From Glossina fuscipes (Eukaryota > Arthropoda > Insecta > Diptera > Glossinidae), in assembly GCF_014805625.2 (NCBI RefSeq), contig NW_023998453.1:826921-890920 (forward strand): 64,000 bases of DNA. Reading direction: 5' to 3'. The notes beneath the pieces are model-generated. The model had not been told where the DNA came from, ran no database searches, and saw only the letters and a list, made by a program, of their open reading frames with translations. The translations under genes and the position numbers were made by a program. Shown in pieces: positions 11,127 through 22,489 of the stretch. How positions within the stretch are numbered: the stretch's first letter is position 1; every line of letters begins with the position of its first letter.

Positions 11127-11498
11127 CTAAGAAGAAGAAGTAAATAACATAATAACTGATGAAAACAATTTGCGATAGATACCGTAAAGCAAAATAAGGA
11201 CGCTGATTAGCATGTTGAAACTCGTTAGGAGGCTACGTACACCGAAGATGAGGTTTGTTCGATATTCTTCCGTCTTCGTAACTTTTTTTAAGCTGACGTA
11301 GCCGCAACCGTATAGGATATCCTCGATCGCCGAATATGTTGCTTTTTCATTTGTGTTTGCTTCGTCGAATTGTACCTGTACAACTTTGTCGTGAGGACTT
11401 AACCCCCTCACGACCTCTCTCAGCGCCTCGATGCGTAGTAAGTCTTCAACTTCCTGGCCTTCATCTTCGTTTGCAAAATGCTCGCTATACTGTTTGCA
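11127..11498 (-). CDS. Unknown small ORF/exon upstream of NIT2
   Basis: Unrecognised open frame of 123 codons without an in-frame ATG near its start. The upstream stop (TAG, 11501-11499) also reads as a splice acceptor (ATGTAG), so this may be a terminal exon starting at 11498 with the first exon upstream. The N-terminal part is acidic and helical (ANEDEGQEVEDLLRIEALRE). The middle is polar and ends with TKTEEYRTNLIFG. Then a hydrophobic segment (SFNMLISVLILLYGIY) suggests a C-terminal membrane anchor. Its composition and length without stops look coding. It ends 104 nt upstream of the NIT2 ATG on the same strand. One possible 5' exon begins with an ATG near 11573, but this would need an intron of only about 38 nt. 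Confidence 0.45.
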   Translation of the reverse strand, partial: CKQYSEHFANEDEGQEVEDLLRIEALREVVRGLSPHDKVVQVQFDEANTNEKATYSAIEDILYGCGYVSLKKVTKTEEYRTNLIFGVRSLLTSFNMLISVLILLYGIYRKLFSSVIMLFTSSS

Positions 11499-11820
11499 CT
11501 ACATGTACTCAAATTCAATTAAAATAAAATGTCAACAAGTTTCAATTTGAACAACTGTTGACGCTGCATAGTAACGCTTTTGTTGATCAATAAAAATTAT
11601 TGGTGCCACTCTATGCATTTTACATATTGTTTGTATAGCTATATAGTACATATGCATGGGGTGTCTTCGAAGAAAGAGGTGACTTAGTCTCAGTAGTCTG
11701 TAAGGGCTTAATGCTCTTGTAGACAAACAAACAAAAAGAAGAAGAAATTAACCTTATTTATTTATTTGTGATTGAAACATTTTCCCGGCTCTCTGAAAAA
11801 CTTCTTGATGCAATTTCTTT

Positions 11821-11912
11821 TCACACTAACAGAATTGGATACAGATTTCTCACACTAACAGAACGGTATGCAAATTTATCCAAATATTAACAGAGCGAGG
11901 CACAAATTTATC
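11821..11912. repeat. Short degenerate tandem repeat
   Basis: About three units of 29-32 nt, each with CTAACAGA or TTAACAGA followed by a purine-rich part and (C)A.ATTT.TC. The units start near 11821, 11850 and 11881. Confidence 0.6.
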
Positions 11913-11926
11913 CAAATTTTCATTCG

Positions 11927-11990
11927 AAGCGTTGCCATTTATTGAAAGCAACTTTATTCTCTTTCTACTCTCAATATATGGTTGCGTTTT
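11927..11990. repeat. Dispersed repeat E, copy 2
   Basis: Diverged match to 6721-6784 in the same orientation (AAGCGTTGCC, then GAAAGCAACTTT, then a CTTTCTACTCTCAATATATG run). Confidence 0.6.
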
Positions 11991-12025
11991 GTTTATTGTT
12001 GCATTTGCTTCGGTTGGCTATTAAG

Positions 12026-12033
<8 letters not shown>

Positions 12034-12087
<54 letters not shown>
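12034..12087. repeat. (GA)n microsatellite
   Basis: Uninterrupted GA dinucleotides, responsible for the spurious Arg-Glu and Leu-Ser ORFs on the two strands. Confidence 0.95.
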
Positions 12088-12089
<2 letters not shown>

Positions 12090-12347
12090 AGAGAGATGGG
12101 GGAAAGGCTATAATAAGAAGGTTGCAATAAATAATAAAGCTCATCACTCTCATCAACAAGAAGTCTAATCCACACTTATTTATTGGCCACATACCTATCG
12201 TCTCCTTCTTTGTTTCTCTTTCCGTAGTTCCTTCTGACCGTTACCATTTTACACAAATAGATAATATGCCTTGAATGGTTCGTCATATAAAAGAAAAACT
12301 AATTTTTCGCAACGCATAAGGACTCATTAGCAAGCTTCTTGTCTTCC

Positions 12348-12378
<31 letters not shown>

Positions 12379-12497
12379 AAACTAATTAATAAGACATTGC
12401 GTGCGTAATGTATTGCGTAAGTGTAACTAACTTGTGTTGTAACAATTGTACAGCAATTGTTGTGCTACAGTTTTGCTTGTTACTTAACCCAGCATAT

Positions 12498-12501
12498 TTA
12501 A
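12498..12501. repeat. Left TTAA target-site duplication
   Basis: TTAA directly next to the left inverted end of the piggyBac-like element; its partner is at 13181-13184. Confidence 0.85.
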
Positions 12502-13180
12502 CCCTTTGCACTCTGTAGGCGTAGCTATTGCGCCATATGCTTTCATTGCACTAACTCTATCGGGGCCGCTATTGCGTAGTTTGCATTCAATGACTAGCAA
12601 ATTTTGAATTTTATTTTATATTAGATAGATTTACCCTTGAGAAAACATGGAAGAAGGAGATTATTGGGAAAGTTTTGAGATCAGTGAAAACGAAAGTGTT
12701 AATGAAATTGATATTGAATTTTTTTGTAGACAATTTAGTTGGAAATAATATCCAGCAAAGTGAATATACTGATACTGATAGCAGTGATGATTGCGACTTA
12801 ATTGTAAAAAAAAAAAAAACGGAAAATATGTGTTATTGAGAGTGATACTGATGGGGACATTGGTAGTCATTCTTAAAAAATAGATGAAGGTGATGACAAT
12901 TGGCAAGACATTACAGAGAGTGTGATGAAGTTCCAGCAGGTAGAATAGATTTTACAGTAGCACCGAATGTTGTGGGGCCACAAGTTTCTTCTTCTTCTTC
13001 TTTGTAGAACCTTGTAATTCTTTTATCACAAACTACATTAATTAAATAAATAAATTTATAACAACAGATCTTTTTTTCTTTTTTTAGTACAACAGAAGTT
13101 CACTGTTCAGGTGCTCCAACGCAAAATTTGTCACAGAGTTGTCACACTTTTGAGTAAAAAAACCCCCGGAATGCAAAGGG
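12502..13180 (+). mobile_element. Internally deleted piggyBac-like element
   Basis: A 679-nt element flanked on both sides by TTAA (12498-12501 and 13181-13184), the piggyBac target site. Its ends are inverted: the left starts CCCTTTGCACTC, and the right end read on the minus strand starts CCCTTTGCATTC. Inside, an ATG at about 12648 begins an acidic reading frame (MEEGDYWESFEISENESV), then after a frame shift come more Asp/Ser-rich residues (YTDTDSSDDCD). Near the right end is a short open stretch with spaced Cys/His (EVHCSGAP..., SQSCHTFE then stop), like the Cys-rich tail of piggyBac transposases. The central catalytic part is missing and the frames are broken, so the copy cannot move by itself. 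Confidence 0.85.
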
Positions 13181-13184
13181 TTAA
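13181..13184. repeat. Right TTAA target-site duplication
   Basis: TTAA directly next to the right inverted end of the piggyBac-like element; its partner is at 12498-12501. Confidence 0.85.
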
Positions 13185-15208
13185 GCATAAGGTGGATGCG
13201 GACAATTAGCGCCTCTGAAAAAACGCAAAGAAGGACGAAAAACAGATTATAAAATGTAACTAAATTAATTAAAAAACAAAGTCAATTGCTTTGTGTTTCG
13301 AAAAGATGAAACCTAAGCCAAAGGTATAATAAAGGATTTTTTGAATTATCTGTAAAACGATTCAATAACCAAACATAAATATTGCAAGAGATTTGCAAAT
13401 AACCATCAAACGATGGATATAATCATTACTTGATCCAATTAACATAGGTAGAATCTTTACATGATATATGAAGATGTAATTAATTTCTTCTTCTTTTTAT
13501 GAAAAAAGAATTTTAATCGATTAAAAAAAATTTTTTAGTTTTTATTTTCGATAGGATTATCTGTGTCGTGGTAATTAGCGTTTAGCTTTAATAATTAATT
13601 CAGTTAATACCAGACGAAATAAGTTAACATTTATTTCCAGTTTAAGTTTAGTTTTCTATCAACTAATGTTTTCTATAGATTGCCATTAAAGTGGGCGCGC
13701 AGAGCAACTAAGTAAGTTTTAATATTAGTTGCTATTAAAATGTAGAATATTTTTAGGCAGCTCAATTTGCCTTTGCTACTTTGACTCATTGATTTTCTTG
13801 AACAAGATTTCTGATGAATCGTTATTTGTTGATTGCAAGATTGCTATTGAATTATCTCGATTTCAATCAAATGCTGAATTATCCATTCTATATCTATCAA
13901 CGAATGATGGAGGTATATTCCCTATGCTCAAAACGTCGAAGCATGCTTTATAGATCTTATAAAATATACATCTACATATTCTTGATCAGTATGCATTTGA
14001 ATCGGCCTAGGAATGACCAAGTGCTCGTCTGCGGTAAACAAACATTCTTCCGATCGCAAAATGTAAGATATCGCTTTCATAGAATTTCTTACATGAAGCT
14101 TGATATCGGAAATGAGCAAAATCGATCAAAGAGAACCTCTCTTTTCAAAAGCACCAAAAATGTTTTTTTTGCTCATTACTTGTAAACTATAATTGGGGTA
14201 ACAATAAAAATTTCTTCACACATACATAAATGCAAAATATCGCCCCCGTTTCCTAAATATTGTAGAGCATCAAAAATTAATTCTTTTTTTTTTTTAAGAT
14301 AAAGATAGTGGGTATCGAAGATCTAGCCACTGCCTTATTTACTTCTTTCAATTTTTTTCTTGCATTATATTTATAACCATAGGAACCTGAACTTTGATAG
14401 CATCGATTTCTATTCGTTATAGTTGATTCGATAAGGAAACAATTGTGTAGATCTTATGACCGATTTTAATTCGACATGGATGTTTGCAATACTCTCCTCC
14501 TAATAAGACACAAAAGTTTACGGGCTTTTTTATTGGATTTATATAAATAGTTGTCACAACAATCCCAATAAGACGTAGAAACGTTGAAATTAATGAGTAT
14601 GTCTATCACTTATAGGGCTGTTTCGAAAACCTACCTATGCTTTTTGAAATGAATTTCTTCGACATGTAGTTTTAAGAAGAAGTACACTTTCACAAGAAAT
14701 TCTATAATAAGATCTTTCTATTTAATATGAAAGAGAGATTATATAATTTCTAAATATTATGAATTTTACGCGATTTCCGTCGACCAGGCATGGGTAAACG
14801 CCGGCCGTTTAAAATTTGAATTAAATCAATTTGCTTGCACAGAGCGCAACCATGCCATGCAAATGGATGGTTCACTAGTAGCTTAGCTGTGCAGTCATTA
14901 ATTGTGAAATGTGGTTTTCTTTGTTCACTAGGCCATAAAATGAGTGATTCAAAAGGAAGTATAATTGATGTAGAATGTCGGATTTTTAATAAAAGTTGGA
15001 TATTGTTCTGATCTTGGCTGTGATATGAAAATTAAAATTTTAGCCCGTTGATGAAAGAGTAGGTCATCCCTGCTTTAAATCTTCAAAAATATGTATTCCT
15101 TGTTATACCAAGTCCTTGATACAATTCATAGAAAACGTAAAAATTGTATACATCTAAACATACTTTAATGAAAATACAATACACAAATAATTCTTATTCG
15201 GTTTTCGT
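13185..15208. other. Intergenic, AT-rich
   Basis: No gene seen. A plus-strand 123-codon frame (13814-14185) has no recognisable protein pattern. The segment around 13915-14000 (TATTCTTGATCAGTATG) resembles a sequence in repeat family C at 16570-16700, so at least part of it is repeat-derived. Confidence 0.45.
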
Positions 15209-16131
15209 TTATTTCCTCTCAAATAGAATTGGAAACGGTTTATCTGCTGGCGGCTGCAACCAATTATCTTCCGCATATTTAACATTATTTTCAGTCTCTA
15301 TAACATGGAAAGTGTAGGCATGGCGACTCTTATTCGAACGATTCGGTTCACTTTTGTGCACTACATTGCCATCTATGATAATACAGGTACCTTTAGTAAA
15401 CGGATAAAATTAAAAGAAAATTATTTTCCATAAAATCATAAAAATTTTAAAAATAAATACTCATTGAACTAACCTTTAGTAACGGGCACTGGTGTGAAAG
15501 TCGATTGTGGATATATGGGTGCAGCTCTATCATAAATCACTAATTCTTTTGACTCTCTATCCGGGTTTCGTATATATCGGCGATGAACTCCACTTTTGTG
15601 AGAACCTTTTATAAATTGTAAGCAACCATTTTGTAAAGTGGCATCCTCTAGAGCTATCCAAAAACCGATAGCGCTATTCGGTTCGGTATGTAAATACCAA
15701 GAGTCCTGATGCGAAATAATTTCACCACCAATACCAGGATTTTTATAAATATACATGCTTTGACAAACCGCTGGTTTATTAAAGCCAAGTTGCCAACAAA
15801 TTTCCCGTATGCGATTACTAAATGTTATCTTTTTAAAATCGGGATGTTCAACATGTAAAGCGTGGCCAACTTTATTTAACGATACTATAGGATCGACTAA
15901 CAATTCGCCATTTTCACCTACAGCCCCCTCTTCAAAAAAATATGAAACTCGATCACCAGAGTTCAAAAAATACGTATCTTTACTTTGAGAATTTTCACTA
16001 TTAACAGAACTGAAGATTTTACGATTAATTTGTGGCGCATCCATGCACAATGTACGCCCAGCTTTATATAAGATATCAATCTCTTCAGGTGCAAGGAAAT
16101 CTTCGAGAATTACGTACCCATTCTCATTTAT
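15209..16131 (-). CDS. PHYHD1: Phytanoyl-CoA dioxygenase domain protein 1 (5' end missing)
   Basis: Fe(II)/2-oxoglutarate-dependent oxygenase of the PhyH family. The exons are 16131-15474 and 15390-15209. The 83-nt intron is GT-AG and splits a Gly codon G|GT. Together they give 279 residues. The first residues found are [19 protein letters not shown], which match the start of the PhyH fold after about a dozen residues in the human protein, so one short upstream exon ending in phase 0 is missing. The iron ligands are visible as the H-x-D of SHQDSWYL and the distal His of NVVHKSEP, and the 2-oxoglutarate Arg is likely that of [28 protein letters not shown] and the terminal [12 protein letters not shown] all fit PHYHD1. 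A stop TAA overlaps AATAAA. The protein looks functional. Confidence 0.92.
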
Positions 16132-16294
16132 CTAATAAATAAAAAAAAAAAAAAGCAAATAATTGAATGCAATAAAAATCACACTTAAAATGTGAAAAGA
16201 AAAATCTCTCTTTGTTATTAAACTCTGACACACACGTTTTTAGAAAATATTGTTTTATTTTTATTGTTACATGTGCAATCATTGCAATCGCCTG

Positions 16295-16327
<33 letters not shown>

Positions 16328-16550
16328 TTAGTGCATATGTATCGACACATGTGTGTGTGTGCATATAGCAATTGCAATGAAATAAAAATGAAAAGTTGAG
16401 TTCATTTATTCGTGTCTCTTTCTTATCATTAAGACCTTAAGCTTTAAGTTTTTTTTTGTCATTTTTTTTATTTATTTTTTTTTATTTTTTTTTTTGTTGC
16501 ACAATAATTGATTAAAATTCAACTCTTCAGACATTTATTGCACTAATTTC
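16132..16550. other. Intron or 5' flank of PHYHD1
   Basis: Poly-A, (AT)n (about 16295-16327) and T-rich tracts. I searched the minus strand for a short ATG exon with a phase-0 donor and found none here. Confidence 0.4.
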
Positions 16551-16569
16551 TATGCCCATCACCGTGGGA

Positions 16570-16700
16570 TGCGGGCAATTCATTTTGTCGAAACGTTTGC
16601 AACGCCCAGTAGTAAGCATTAACGACCCCACAAACTATATGTATATTCTTGACCAGTATCAAATCCTAAATCGATTTAAGCTTGTCCGCCGTTGTGTAAT
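16570..16700. repeat. Dispersed repeat C, copy 1
   Basis: Shares CGAAACGTTTGCA.C.CCCAG, GTATATTCTTGA.CAGT and TTAAGCTTGTCCG-like blocks with 36615-36790 and, more weakly, 13900-14020. Non-coding. Confidence 0.6.
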
Positions 16701-16759
16701 TTCATTTGAAAACATTCTCCTGGCCGCAGAAATGCAGCTATCGACTTCAAATGAATGAA

Positions 16760-17215
16760 TTTGAATCGATTGATATCATAAAAGGTGTGTTTATCTTAAG
16801 CACTTCTAAATGTTACGTACAGTCGCACAGATTTAATATACACCGCACTACAACTGATTATATAATGATTATATAATCTGAGAAAATACAAATTGTATAC
16901 AGTTGAGAATGTTTGAATAAATTTCTTTACATGTTGCTAGTTTTAGGGTCGCCGATATGTAATAGTGCGTTATCTTATCTTATCTTATGGCATTCCGTTA
17001 TGTATACTGAAGTCATGTTCCGACGAACTATATGATCAACTGATGGGGTGGGGTATAAACACATGCTCGTACACATGGGCATACAAAACATCTCGAAAAC
17101 ATCTCGGACAGACGGACGGACAATGTTAGATCAATATATTACAAGGTGAGTCTATCTTAAGTCCTTCTAGGTGTTACATACATCTGCACAAGCTAAACAT
17201 ACCACAAGTGATTTA
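16760..17215 (-). repeat. Dispersed repeat A, two reverse fragments
   Basis: Two neighbouring partial copies (16760-16860 and 17090-17215). Each contains GGTG.GT(C/T)TATCTTAAG, CTTCTA..TGTTAC and a following TAATATACC-like tail, and the second has a CGGACAGACGGACGGAC run. These are the reverse orientation of the family described at 23565-23915. Confidence 0.6.
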
Positions 17216-17330
17216 CGATTTACGATTTTTTTGGAAATTTTCATTCTTTTAATAATGAAAAATATAAAAAGAAAAGGCTTACCAAAGCTGCTAGCCTAAC
17301 ATGCTAACTAATTTTTATTAGAACACAAAA

Positions 17331-17333
<3 letters not shown>

Positions 17334-17380
<47 letters not shown>
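17334..17380. repeat. (CA)n microsatellite
   Basis: Uninterrupted CA dinucleotides, about 47 nt. Confidence 0.95.
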
Positions 17381-17383
<3 letters not shown>

Positions 17384-18539
17384 TGCTGATCATATTTTCT
17401 CCTTTGTTTCAAAAAAACGTTTGTTTACATTTTCAAACCTAAAAAGCTTTGAAGTCGTGTTCAAAACTAATTCGAAATATTAAACAAAGAGACAATAATA
17501 TAGCGAAGCGAAATAAATAATAATTTTCAATTTCCATTAAAGTTTGTTTATCAGTACAACTAAATATTTGAAAAAAATAATAATAATAACTAAAATAATT
17601 GCATGAATTATTTAAAAATTCTTAATGCATATATATATATATATATATGACTGAGTGCACATACACTAAACAATAAGGTCACTGCACTTACAAAATGAAA
17701 AATGAAATGAATAGCAATTAAAAAAAAAACGAAGAAAAAAAAAAATGTATGAACGCAAATCAAACCATATATGTATTAATTAAAAGTATTTTCTATTTAT
17801 TTACATAATCAATACAATGCCGGATCGCATTTAAACTTTTGACATTTACAACATAAATATAATACGTTTAGTTAATAAATGCAATGCGATGTTGTTGAAT
17901 TTGCATAGAGCTTTACAATTATCAGGTGATTTGTAATAAATAGTGAAATGTATTTAAATAATTTAAATAAATGAAAACAAAACAAATAAAGAACATTATA
18001 GTCGGGCTAAGCCGACTATTACATCACCTTGCCAAGTACATGTATCCACTCGTGAGCGAAAAAACACATATTATTTTCATGCAAAGCCCTAATTTTCGTG
18101 AAAGCCCGCTTATTGGAAAATCAGATTTTCTTCCCATTCAAGAGCTTGCTTACGTATGTTAGGATCAAAAAAGTAAATCTATGCGATCTAAATTCCCTAC
18201 TGTGCACTTCAAACGCTATTATGAATTAATTTTCATCATAAAATATTAAAAGTTAGTAAAAAGCGTTTTTCCGAAGCACTTGCGCTCATACGAAGTGGGC
18301 CCAACAAATAGACCCGTATGGTTCATGTTAGGTTCACCTAACTTTTTTTATTTATTTACTACCACGAATAAATTTTCATCAACTAACAATTAACTCTTTC
18401 TGGCATAAAAGGGTTTACGTCGTATGAAAGCCCCCCTAAGCGGGCAGAGTTAGACCCATTTAATAAGATTGATTTCTTTGTCAATTTATTATTAATTTAT
18501 TATAGTTTTCACTATGAATTATTGAAAATTATTTCTGCC
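17381..18539. other. Non-coding, AT-rich
   Basis: AT-rich sequence with an (AT)n tract near 17631-17648. The ORF at 17971-18162 has no protein-like features. I see nothing functional here. Confidence 0.4.
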
Positions 18540-18840
18540 TATCATATAAAGATTTATTTTGAAAATGGGAAATTTTTTTCCGTATAACAATTTTTCAGAA
18601 TGAGGCGTTATATGGGATGGTCGAAAACGCGTTCGTGTTTGGATCAAAGCACATTAGTGTACCAATGTTCATAAAATTATCGCAAAAATTGCGAGCCAAA
18701 TGGACATACGGACGGATAGAATCATTTTTTGAATCGATCGGTATCCTAAAAGGTGGGTTTATCTTAAAACCTTCTGCGTATGATATACATTTGCACTAAC
18801 TTCAGGTAGCCCGTACCACGAGTGGTGTAGGGTATAAAAA
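18540..18840 (-). repeat. Dispersed repeat A, reverse copy
   Basis: Contains in order GGCGTTATATGGGATGGTCG, CAAATGGACATACGGACGG, AAAAGGTGGGTTTATCTTAA, and the end GTGGTGTAGGGTATAAAAA. This is one of the best-preserved copies of the end. Confidence 0.7.
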
Positions 18841-19044
18841 TGTATAGACACGTTGTGGATAATCTTGGATATACGACATATCAAGGAAAAATTACCTGGC
18901 ATAAAATTCGGAGAGGATTTTTGCTAGTTGTACATCGTCTGCTTAACTATGTATGTACTATTAATTTTTTAAATTCTTTTCACCAACTTTTAGATCTAAA
19001 ATTTAAGATAGTGATATTTTCAAATTTCCAATTTCAGTTTTTTA

Positions 19045-19210
19045 TATCCTACACCAGTTGTGGTACAAGTTTGTACGGTTGTATCTAACACTCCGAAGGC
19101 CTTGGGATAAACCCACTTATTATTACTTATTACACAGCAGACAAGCTTAAATCGATTCAGAATCACTTTCGCTTGTCTGTCCATCTGTCCGTCTTTTTTT
19201 CACTTTGAAT
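19045..19210 (+). repeat. Dispersed repeat A, forward fragment
   Basis: Begins ATCCTACACCAGTTGTGGTAC and continues to AGCTTAAATCGATTCAG and GCTTGTCTGTCCATCTGTCC. It is opposite in orientation to the copy 200 nt to its left, so the two form an inverted pair. Confidence 0.65.
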
Positions 19211-19289
19211 ATTGTTTAGAAGCCTAACATAGTCCTTTTCCACGTGTATTGCGAATAAGAAAAATATACAAAATTTCTTTGTTTGTTTT

Positions 19290-19440
19290 CCAAGTTTCTT
19301 AACCATGTCGGCTCCTATCAAGATCAAGGTACTGAAAAAGTTCGTAGCGTTTTTTTACCAATATTCAAACTCTTTTTTTGCATGGTTTAAATGAACTTTA
19401 CAAGACTAAAAATATGCCATTTTGATCATAGATGTCTTTT
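19290..19440. repeat. Dispersed repeat D, copy 1
   Basis: Shares TTCGTAGCGTTTTT-like, AATGAACTTTA and AAATAT..ATTTTGATCAT blocks with 22900-23040. The tempting start codon at 19304 (ATGTCGGCTCCTATC) lies inside this repeat. Confidence 0.6.
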
Positions 19441-20436
19441 TTTATCAATATACAATATATATTTGGGTGGATTCTTTTGATCGACCGACAAAAAAAATAT
19501 TTCGAATTTTTAATAAAACAACATGATCAGACAACTTCCAGTTCTCTAGCGTTCACTAACATGTTTGTGAAGACTTGCATCGAACTTAAGCACACAATTA
19601 AAATCGTACGGAAGGACAGATCAAGGGTTTGTGTACGTAAGAAGATCTGCGAAGCATATTCCCGGGTTCCACAAACAGAGTAACACTCTCGTCACAGACA
19701 CGTGATAAGTCAAAAGGATTTGCTTGCTTTATAACAAAATTTACTTTGGAGCGTTTTATAATATTATGACTTATACTACTTTGGAATATAAAATTTAAGC
19801 TAAAGTTAAAAACACTATTTATTAGCGGAGTCGGTCACAAGGCCCAACTATGTCTGTTTAACGTTTTATTGTAAACGTGAACTTGCATTAAGACAGATAT
19901 GCTTGTTAGATCATTGTTTTTTTAGTCATCGCAATTATTTTTAAATATTAATTTAAGATAAATTTTCCTTCTATTTTAGAAAAATTACACGCCCAATTGT
20001 ATAAACTATGTAAATTCGTTTTTTTCATTTTGTTTAAGATTGGACTGGATAGAAAGTTCTGTCGTATTTTAAAGGTACCACTTAAATTGAATAAAAAATC
20101 AAAAGTTAAGGAAACTTTACCACTATTGAGATTTCAACTCGGAAACATTGATGTGTAAGTCGCGACTCTTGCGGATATAGTCTTTACTATCTATAAGAAC
20201 TGATGGCTCCCACCTTCCATATATTTTTTTTGGCAATTATTATATAAAATTCGTTCTCATTCTTCTCTCTATTAGAGAGTGGTAAGTGGTTTACCAAAAC
20301 TTTTCCAAGAATTAAATTTATTTTGCAATTCGAAAATTTTGTAGAGATCTGTTGAGGTAGTTATCGAAAAATATGAAGTCCCTCGCAGTCGGTGAGAAAC
20401 TAAGCATTCAGAAATATTGCATCTTTATTAAGTCGA

Positions 20437-20503
20437 GGAAGAGGGAGAGAGAAAGAGAAAGAGAGAGAAAGAGAGAGAAAGAGAAAGAAAGAGAGAGAGA
20501 TAG

Positions 20504-20544
<41 letters not shown>

Positions 20545-20545
20545 C

Positions 20546-20612
<67 letters not shown>

Positions 20613-20634
20613 CAGAGAGAGAGAGAGAGACAGA
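20437..20634. repeat. Compound (GA)n/(GATA)n microsatellite
   Basis: About 200 nt of GA-rich repeats with GAAA, GATA (20502-20522) and GACA interruptions. Confidence 0.95.
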
Positions 20635-21637
20635 TGTTACATAAAATGTGTGGTATACTAAATACCTGACATCAGATATCAGACTAAATGCACGGCATAC
20701 TTGATGAGCATCACAATCTTAATCGATGTAACTCGGTTCATTTGACTCTATATCCGTCAGTCTGTTTTCTATTTATCGCCTTCTGTTCGGATGTTTACGG
20801 TCACAGGAATTAGGATGAAACGTTGAGACTTTTCATAAAGAACACTGCCTTACAGCTCAAAATTGTTATTAGTGTCAGAAGCTTTATTCCAACCTAACGC
20901 AGGCAGATGCAGTTTTTTTCTATTTTGTCAGGTATTTGAACAATATTTTCATTTTCATTTCATAGAACAAAAAGAATAAAAAAAAAAGAATGAAAAGGAA
21001 ACAAGTTTCGTGTGCAAGCGAATAATTCGTTGCGATAATTTTAGTTGTGACTTTATTTCATATTCATTATGCATAGGTGAGGATATATTCAAGTGTTTAT
21101 ATTGTTTGCTGAAAAGGAATTTATGCATGCATGCATGTAGACATGCATATATAAATATAGATATATATGTCAATTTATATACATATATATATAACGAATT
21201 GTCTATTGCTAAATTATTGGAAATTGAAATGATGTTTGAACTTGATACCTGCACAGACCAAGTATGAAAAAAGCTCTTCGCTATGGTATGTATTTTCTTA
21301 TTCTCTATAATTTTCTATTTCGCACTTTCAGAATTCGAGGAGGCACACTCGCTATCAATATCAGCTTAGACGTCAAGGTCCTAAGGGTCGTTAAAGTAAT
21401 ATCTTGGAATTAACCGTTAAGTGCATAGGGATGTAGAAGATTTGCATCGTATGGCTAAAAGCCTTTATGGAGCAACCTTTACATAGTATTTTTATTTTAA
21501 TTTTACCGAAACTCTTTTATCGTTGTTGAACGCGACTATAATCTTTGACAGTTTACCTATGACAATTTTCATTATTGTTTCGTGGTTAGACTCATTTTAT
21601 TTAAAAAATAAAAATTCTTGCATTGAAGTGTTAAGTC

Positions 21638-21639
<2 letters not shown>

Positions 21640-21672
<33 letters not shown>
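21640..21672. repeat. (GA)n microsatellite
   Basis: Uninterrupted AG dinucleotides, about 33 nt. Confidence 0.95.
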
Positions 21673-21675
<3 letters not shown>

Positions 21676-22489
21676 TTATGCTAACTGAAGGGCATTTAAA
21701 ATTCGTATTAAATTGACTTATTTTTTGATTATATCTCCTGAGCACATGTTCTAAAATATAAAGGTTCGCTACATCTGAATATTTCTCGTTTACATTTTAT
21801 ATTTATATGTGTTGGTATATATCTCGTATATATTTCTTATGTTGTTCGCAGATCAAACTTACGTCACATGTCATTGAATTAATTAATCAGAATAAGTTAT
21901 ATGAAACGGAAATTAAAAAAAAAAAAAAAAAAAAAAAAAGAAATTGCATTTTACACATATGATTAATCATTTTTTTTTTTTATGATAACATATGTTTTTC
22001 TTACAATTGAAATATATTTTACTAGCATGAAATCTAAATAAATGCTCAAATCTTACTCTAAACCCGTTTATTGAATGCAATTGAAACTTGGAGCTTGAAA
22101 TCAATTTGGAATATAATCTTTTAGGATTGCACTGCCTTACTTATATCGGTTCCTAAAAATTTGTAACTAGCGAAAGCTTTTCGGGATTTAAACTCTTAAC
22201 ATGTCTATAAAGACATGTAAAGTACTTAAGTTTAATGAATATAATAAATATATACATATATGCGTGTATGTATGCATATCATTTATTACAAATAAAAAAA
22301 AGAAAAAATTAAATGTATATATGTATATATTGATATGAACTGCGTTTTCTTTATTTCCGTTTCATATACATCATTTTGGTTTAATAATATATGACGTAAT
22401 ATATATAAGTAAGAATTCATATCGCAATTTTTAATCAGAAATCTTTATTTCCTTTTCTTTGCTTTCCGGTATCATCGATTCCAATAGTG

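Noticed and set aside
11942..12192. Arg-Glu and Leu-Ser repeat ORFs
   Set aside because: They are produced by the (GA)n microsatellite in several frames.
12661..12906. Minus-strand 81-codon ORF
   Set aside because: It lies inside the piggyBac-like element, antisense to the transposase remnant, and is Phe/Leu/Ser-rich from reading A/G-rich DNA backwards.
16552..16758. 68-codon ORF starting MPITVGCGQ
   Set aside because: Overlaps repeat C/A sequences whose other copies are not open.
19304..19335. Possible first exon MSAPIKIK with donor
   Set aside because: It lies in dispersed repeat D, whose other copy lacks the ATG context.
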